Shown here in pieces: positions 32,596-35,825 of a stretch of DNA of 35,825 bases (position 1 is its first letter; each line of letters begins with the position of its first letter). The notes beneath the pieces were generated by a model. The model ran no database searches and had not been told where the DNA came from. It saw only the letters and a list, made by a program, of their open reading frames with translations. The translations under genes and the position numbers were made by a program. The stretch is from an uncultured Pseudomonas sp. (GTDB lineage Bacteria > Pseudomonadota > Gammaproteobacteria > Pseudomonadales > Pseudomonadaceae). The DNA lies in the NCBI RefSeq assembly GCF_946885885.1, contig NZ_CAMPHN010000030.1, forward strand, positions 1-35,825. Reading direction: 5' to 3'.

Positions 32596-33443
32596 CGTAC
32601 AGCAGAGCCTTACTGGCGATTCATCTGGGCGCGCTGATGTTCGGCCTCTCGGGGATTTTCGGCAAGCTGGCCAATACCACGCCTTGGGCCATCGTCGGCG
32701 GGCGGGCGATCTTCGCCGTCGCGGCGCTGGCATTGTTCGCCCAGCTGTTCAACAACGGCAAGGCACAACGCCCGAGCCTGCGTCAGCTGGCGATGCTGGC
32801 ATTCGGCGGCCTGCTGCTCGGCAGCCATTGGTTGACGTTTTTCGAGGCGGTGAAGATCTCCGGCGTGGCCATCGCCACCCTTGGCTTTGCCAGTTTCCCG
32901 GCCTTCACCGTGCTGCTCGAAGGTGTGCTGTTCCGCGAACGCACGCGGCCGCTGGAATTCGCCATGGTCGGCGTGGTGTGCCTGGGTCTGATCCTGGTCA
33001 CGCCGAGTTTCGACCTGGCCAACCAGGCCACCGGCGGGCTGCTCTGGGCGATACTTTCGGGCCTGCTGTTCGCCTTACTGTCGCTGCTCAACCGCGCCAG
33101 CACTCGCGGTCTCGACCCGGTACAGGCGGCGCTCTGCCAGAACCTGACGGTGCTGCTGTGCTTTCTGCCGTTCGCCTGGTCGACGCTGCCGAGCATCCGC
33201 GCCATCGACTGGTTATGGCTGGGCATGCTCGGGATTTTCTGTACCGGCTTGGCGCACAGCCTGTTCGTCGCCAGCCTGCGGGTGATCACCGCGCGCAGCG
33301 TCGCAGTGATATTCGCCCTGGAACCGGTCTACGGCATCTGCTTCGCCTGGTGGCTGTTCAACGAGGTGCCGACCCTGCGCATGCTCGCCGGCGGAGCGCT
33401 GATCGTGTTGGCGATCTTCGTTTCGGCGCGGATGGCGCGATAA
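32592..33443 (+). CDS. EamA-family (DMT superfamily) transporter
   Basis: 283 residues, ten predicted membrane helices arranged as two EamA repeats: GALMFGLSGIFGKLANTTPW to LGLILVTPSF, then GLLWAILSGLLFALLSLLNRAS to GGALIVLAIFVSARMA. The usual signature of the second repeat, SVAVIFALEPVYGICFAWWLFNE, is clear. Substrate unknown; relatives export amino acids or other metabolites. The ATG overlaps the csaA stop as ATGA, so efficient expression probably depends on ribosomes reaching the end of csaA. That makes it notable that the element within csaA keeps the frame open. Ends one base from the convergent SelW-like gene. Confidence 0.92.
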   Translation: MTYSRALLAIHLGALMFGLSGIFGKLANTTPWAIVGGRAIFAVAALALFAQLFNNGKAQRPSLRQLAMLAFGGLLLGSHWLTFFEAVKISGVAIATLGFASFPAFTVLLEGVLFRERTRPLEFAMVGVVCLGLILVTPSFDLANQATGGLLWAILSGLLFALLSLLNRASTRGLDPVQAALCQNLTVLLCFLPFAWSTLPSIRAIDWLWLGMLGIFCTGLAHSLFVASLRVITARSVAVIFALEPVYGICFAWWLFNEVPTLRMLAGGALIVLAIFVSARMAR

Positions 33444-33444
33444 C

Positions 33445-33738
33445 TCAGCTATCTCGCGAACGCTCGTTGTGGCCGAGATCGCGCGCCGGGTCGATCTGAT
33501 CGCGCAAACGTTGCTTGAGGATCTTGGCCTCGGGAAAGCCGCCATCGGCCTTGCGCTCCCACAGCTGCACGCCATCGCAGTGGATGCGAAACACCCCGCC
33601 GGTGCCCGGTTCCAGGCTGACCTTGCCGAGGTCGTCGGCAAAGGTCGAGAGCAACTCCTGGGCGAGCCAGGCCGCACGCAGCAGCCACTGGCATTGGGTG
33701 CAATAGGTGATGGTCACTTCCGGTTTAGCGCTGGACAT
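33445..33738 (-). CDS. SelT/SelW/SelH family protein (Cys form)
   Basis: 97 residues with the thioredoxin-like start VTITYCTQCQWLLRAAWLAQELL, in which CxxC replaces the CxxU of selenoprotein W, and GTGGVFRIHCDGVQLWERKADGGFPEAKILKQRLRD. The family is thought to work in thiol redox; no partner in bacteria is established. There is no SECIS-like element or in-frame TGA, so it is a plain cysteine protein. Convergent with the EamA gene. Confidence 0.92.
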   Translation of the reverse strand: MSSAKPEVTITYCTQCQWLLRAAWLAQELLSTFADDLGKVSLEPGTGGVFRIHCDGVQLWERKADGGFPEAKILKQRLRDQIDPARDLGHNERSRDS

Positions 33739-34004
33739 AAATGGGCCTCTGCTCGGCTTGCTAGATCCGCATCATACGCCGGCACAAGGCCCGCCGGTCG
33801 CGACCAGATAGCGGTTAACCATCCAGAACAGACTCGTAGCCAGATGAAATCCGGGACAGGTGGCGGCCATTACAAAGCTCCCGGATTTCATCCGGGCTAC
33901 CAGAGCCTATGCACGACGGACACAAAACCTCGCCCACCATTGGCGATCAGGTAGGACGCCTCTGTAGGAGCGGCCTTGGCCGCGATTGATGATCGCCCAA
34001 TTAG
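33739..34004. repeat. Intergenic repeats between SelW-like gene and fimV 3' end
   Basis: No gene. A perfect 14-bp inverted pair, GATGAAATCCGGGA (33843-33856) and TCCCGGATTTCATC (33879-33892), is a second copy of the palindrome at the agt 3' end. At 33964-33985, GTAGGAGCGGCCTTGGCCGCGA is a single REP unit identical to one at 29097. The region close to 33739 presumably holds the SelW-like promoter; none recognised. Confidence 0.75.
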
Positions 34005-34034
34005 CAAAAAAGCCCGTCGGCATAATCGACGGGC
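34005..34034 (-). terminator. Rho-independent terminator after fimV
   Basis: Read leftward: GCCCGTCG, loop ATTATGC, CGACGGGC, then six T (34011-34006). Perfect 8-bp GC-rich stem 26 bases after the fimV stop. Confidence 0.93.
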
Positions 34035-34059
34035 GTTTTCGCTGCATCGCTGGTTACCG

Positions 34060-35825
34060 TTAAGCAATCCTAGCCAGTAACGCACGGGCCTCTTGCTTGA
34101 GTTTCTCGTCGCCGTCGTGGATCAGCTCGTTGAGGATATGGCAGGCGCTGTCCAGGCTACCGTTTTCGATATAGGCCAAGGCCATATTGAGTTTGGCCAG
34201 ATCGCTGCGATTACCGGCCAGATGATCGAGGTTGCTCGACAAAGCGTTGCCCTGCACCGGCATGCCGGTTTGCTCGATAAAGCCGGGGTCGAGTTCCTCT
34301 GCCAGCCAGCTGTCGATCGGTGCCTCTTCCACCAGCATGGCATCGGCAAAAGGGTTGCGGGCATCACGCGTGTCGGGCAGCACGGCATCGTCCTGGGCGG
34401 CATGGGCGGCGGCCTGGGTCGCTTCGCTGGGCTGAACAGCTTTCTTTTTCAGCGGTGGCGCGAACGGGTCCAACGACTCCCAGTCGGCGTCCAGCGACAG
34501 TTCGTCGAGATTGAGTTTGAAGTCGTCGGCCTGAGCTTCTGCCTCTGGCTGCGCTTCGTCCAATTCCAGCACGGCATCGGCCAATAGGTCCGCCGGCGGC
34601 GCGGCGAATAAATGGGCGAAGCGGGCCTTCAACTCATCGATACGCGCCGGGGTAAAACCCGAGTTACGCAGGATCGCCTCCTGATCGAGGAACCCAGCGA
34701 CATCCCCCTGTTGAGCCAGCACTTCCAGCAGCCGCCAGCGAATGTCGCTACGTGCGGGCTGGGTCTGCAGCGCATTGCGCAGGCAAGCGGCCGCTTCGTT
34801 GAAGCGACCGAAGGCGATATAAGTCTCGGCGCTATGCAGAGCGTCGACCGGGTAGGTTCCAGGCACAGAGGGCACGGCGCTTTCAGCCCGACGCGGTGTC
34901 TCTGCCGTCGCCACTTTGGCTGACACGGGCGCCTGCTGTGGGCTGACGGCCGGCTCCTGGCGATTTCTGTTACGCAAGAGCAGGCCGATCCCCCCCGCCA
35001 GCAGCAAGGCCAGCCCGGCCAAGCCCGCACTGAGCCAGCTCCGCACCATCGCCGGTTCGCCAGCGGCAGCGGGCGCGGCGCTATCGGCAGTCGCAGAAGC
35101 CGACGCGGTTGCGGCGTTCGCTTGCCGCGTGGCCAGTTCGGCTTGCAAGCCCGAGATCACCCGGTCCCGGGTACTCATCTGCTCCTGCAGTTGCTGTACT
35201 TGCAACTGCAATTCGGCCAACTGTTGTTGCAGTTGCAGGGTTTCGGCGACCTGGGTGGCCAGCTCCTGCTCGACGCGGGCCTGTTCCCCCCGAGTCTGGT
35301 CCGCCGCCATGGATTCGGCGGACGTCTCTAGCGCGGCGGCCTCCGGCGCTGGCGCCGCGACCGGGGCTGAATCCGGCGCAGCATTGGCGAGCGCGGCGAT
35401 GGCCGTGTCCGGCAGCAGCAGGTCGGCACCGGCGCGTAAACGATCGATATCGCCATTGCTGAAAGCCTGCGGGTTGAGCGCATGGATATCGGCCATCAGC
35501 GCCTGCTGCGAGGCCAGGCTACCTTGCTCGCGCAAGCGTGCGGCAATCTTCCACAGGCTGTCGCCGGCCACCACCCGATAGCGCTCGCCCTGCTCGGCCG
35601 ATGGCTTCGGTCTGGACGCACGCGGCGTCGCCGGGCGTGGCTGCATCTGGGCTGGCGCGACCACGGGTGCGGCGACCGAAACTGTCGAGGCAACGGCCTG
35701 GTAAGCCGACGAACCCGGCGGGTCGAGCAACAGCGTGTATTCGCGGAATAAGTGACCGTTGGGGCGCGTCACTTCGACGATGAAGTTCAAGTAAGGCTCG
35801 CGCACCGGCTTGCTCGATAGCACGC
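34060..35825 (-). CDS. fimV: FimV, pilus and polarity hub protein, C-terminal part
   Basis: Inner-membrane protein with periplasmic peptidoglycan-binding and cytoplasmic TPR parts. In P. aeruginosa it is needed for type IV pilus secretin assembly, polar localisation and CyaB-dependent cAMP. About 588 residues are in the window and the frame continues past the right edge. In order: end of the conserved N-terminal domain (PYLNFIVEVTRPNGHLFREYTLLLDPP), a LysM domain (RYRVVAGDSLWKIAARL to LRAGADLLLPD), an Ala/Glu-rich linker, a Gln/Leu coiled coil (LQLQQQLAELQLQVQQLQEQ), one membrane helix (WLSAGLAGLALLLAGGIGLLL), a cytoplasmic TPR region (ALHSAETYIAFGRFNEAAACLRNAL), acidic spacers, and the C-terminal FimV motif (SSNLDHLAGNRSDLAKLNMA to IHDGDEKLKQEARALLARI). 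No start codon is within the window. Confidence 0.95.
   Translation of the reverse strand, partial: VLSSKPVREPYLNFIVEVTRPNGHLFREYTLLLDPPGSSAYQAVASTVSVAAPVVAPAQMQPRPATPRASRPKPSAEQGERYRVVAGDSLWKIAARLREQGSLASQQALMADIHALNPQAFSNGDIDRLRAGADLLLPDTAIAALANAAPDSAPVAAPAPEAAALETSAESMAADQTRGEQARVEQELATQVAETLQLQQQLAELQLQVQQLQEQMSTRDRVISGLQAELATRQANAATASASATADSAAPAAAGEPAMVRSWLSAGLAGLALLLAGGIGLLLRNRNRQEPAVSPQQAPVSAKVATAETPRRAESAVPSVPGTYPVDALHSAETYIAFGRFNEAAACLRNALQTQPARSDIRWRLLEVLAQQGDVAGFLDQEAILRNSGFTPARIDELKARFAHLFAAPPADLLADAVLELDEAQPEAEAQADDFKLNLDELSLDADWESLDPFAPPLKKKAVQPSEATQAAAHAAQDDAVLPDTRDARNPFADAMLVEEAPIDSWLAEELDPGFIEQTGMPVQGNALSSNLDHLAGNRSDLAKLNMALAYIENGSLDSACHILNELIHDGDEKLKQEARALLARIA

Overview
The window is a stretch of GC-rich gammaproteobacterial chromosome that reads as Pseudomonas sensu lato. 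The gene order (pheA-serC-gyrA-mtnA-mtaD-ubiG-mupP-yciK-GGDEF-rluB, then the cpx cluster, trkH, cyaB, agt-plcP, AraC, csaA, EamA) follows, as I recall it, the PA3166-PA3222 part of the P. aeruginosa PAO1 chromosome with gaps. The partial fimV at the right edge shows that synteny breaks there. Almost everything is core housekeeping DNA. I see no prophage, integron, CRISPR array, transposase, tRNA or rRNA.

Layout. Positions 1-6420 run leftward: pheA (cut by the window edge), serC, gyrA and mtnA. mtnA is divergent from mtaD (methylthioadenosine salvage), which is followed by ubiG-mupP (overlapping), a YciK-type reductase and a diguanylate cyclase. Positions 12026-16707 run leftward: rluB, then trpS-scpA-scpB (condensin subunits). 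Positions 16909-19898 hold a frameshifted PA2779-family gene, yciO, the PHP-domain RNase AM gene and yciI, interleaved with three same-direction copies of a small transposable element. Positions 19899-23107 are the cpx envelope-stress cluster (small membrane protein, cpxR, a Spy/CpxP-like gene and cpxS) with a CpxR-box-like site. Next come a nitroreductase, a YkgJ-type Cys-cluster protein, TrkH, an AraC regulator, a DUF962 protein and the membrane adenylate cyclase CyaB. Positions 29225-31092 are agt-plcP, a lipid-remodelling pair with tandem Pho-box-like repeats upstream. A second AraC regulator, csaA, an EamA transporter, a SelW-like protein and the 3' part of fimV close the window.

The most unusual content is a family of short full-length palindromes (about 139-232 bp, ends CAGGCCGTTGAAAAA...) with no coding capacity for a transposase. 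There are five full copies and one fragment. Four full copies are flanked by perfect 4-bp YTAR target duplications (TTAA, CTAG, CTAA, CTAA), and the fifth by an imperfect one. One copy sits inside csaA, where element plus duplication is exactly 174 bp and stop-free, so the protein gains 58 residues in frame. Precise excision would restore a canonical CsaA. Two other copies landed on the stop codon of the preceding gene. Several other palindromic intergenic repeat families are also present: REP-like GTAGGAGCGG, a GTAGGATGGGTT type, a 210-bp nested palindrome, and inverted heptanucleotide arrays.
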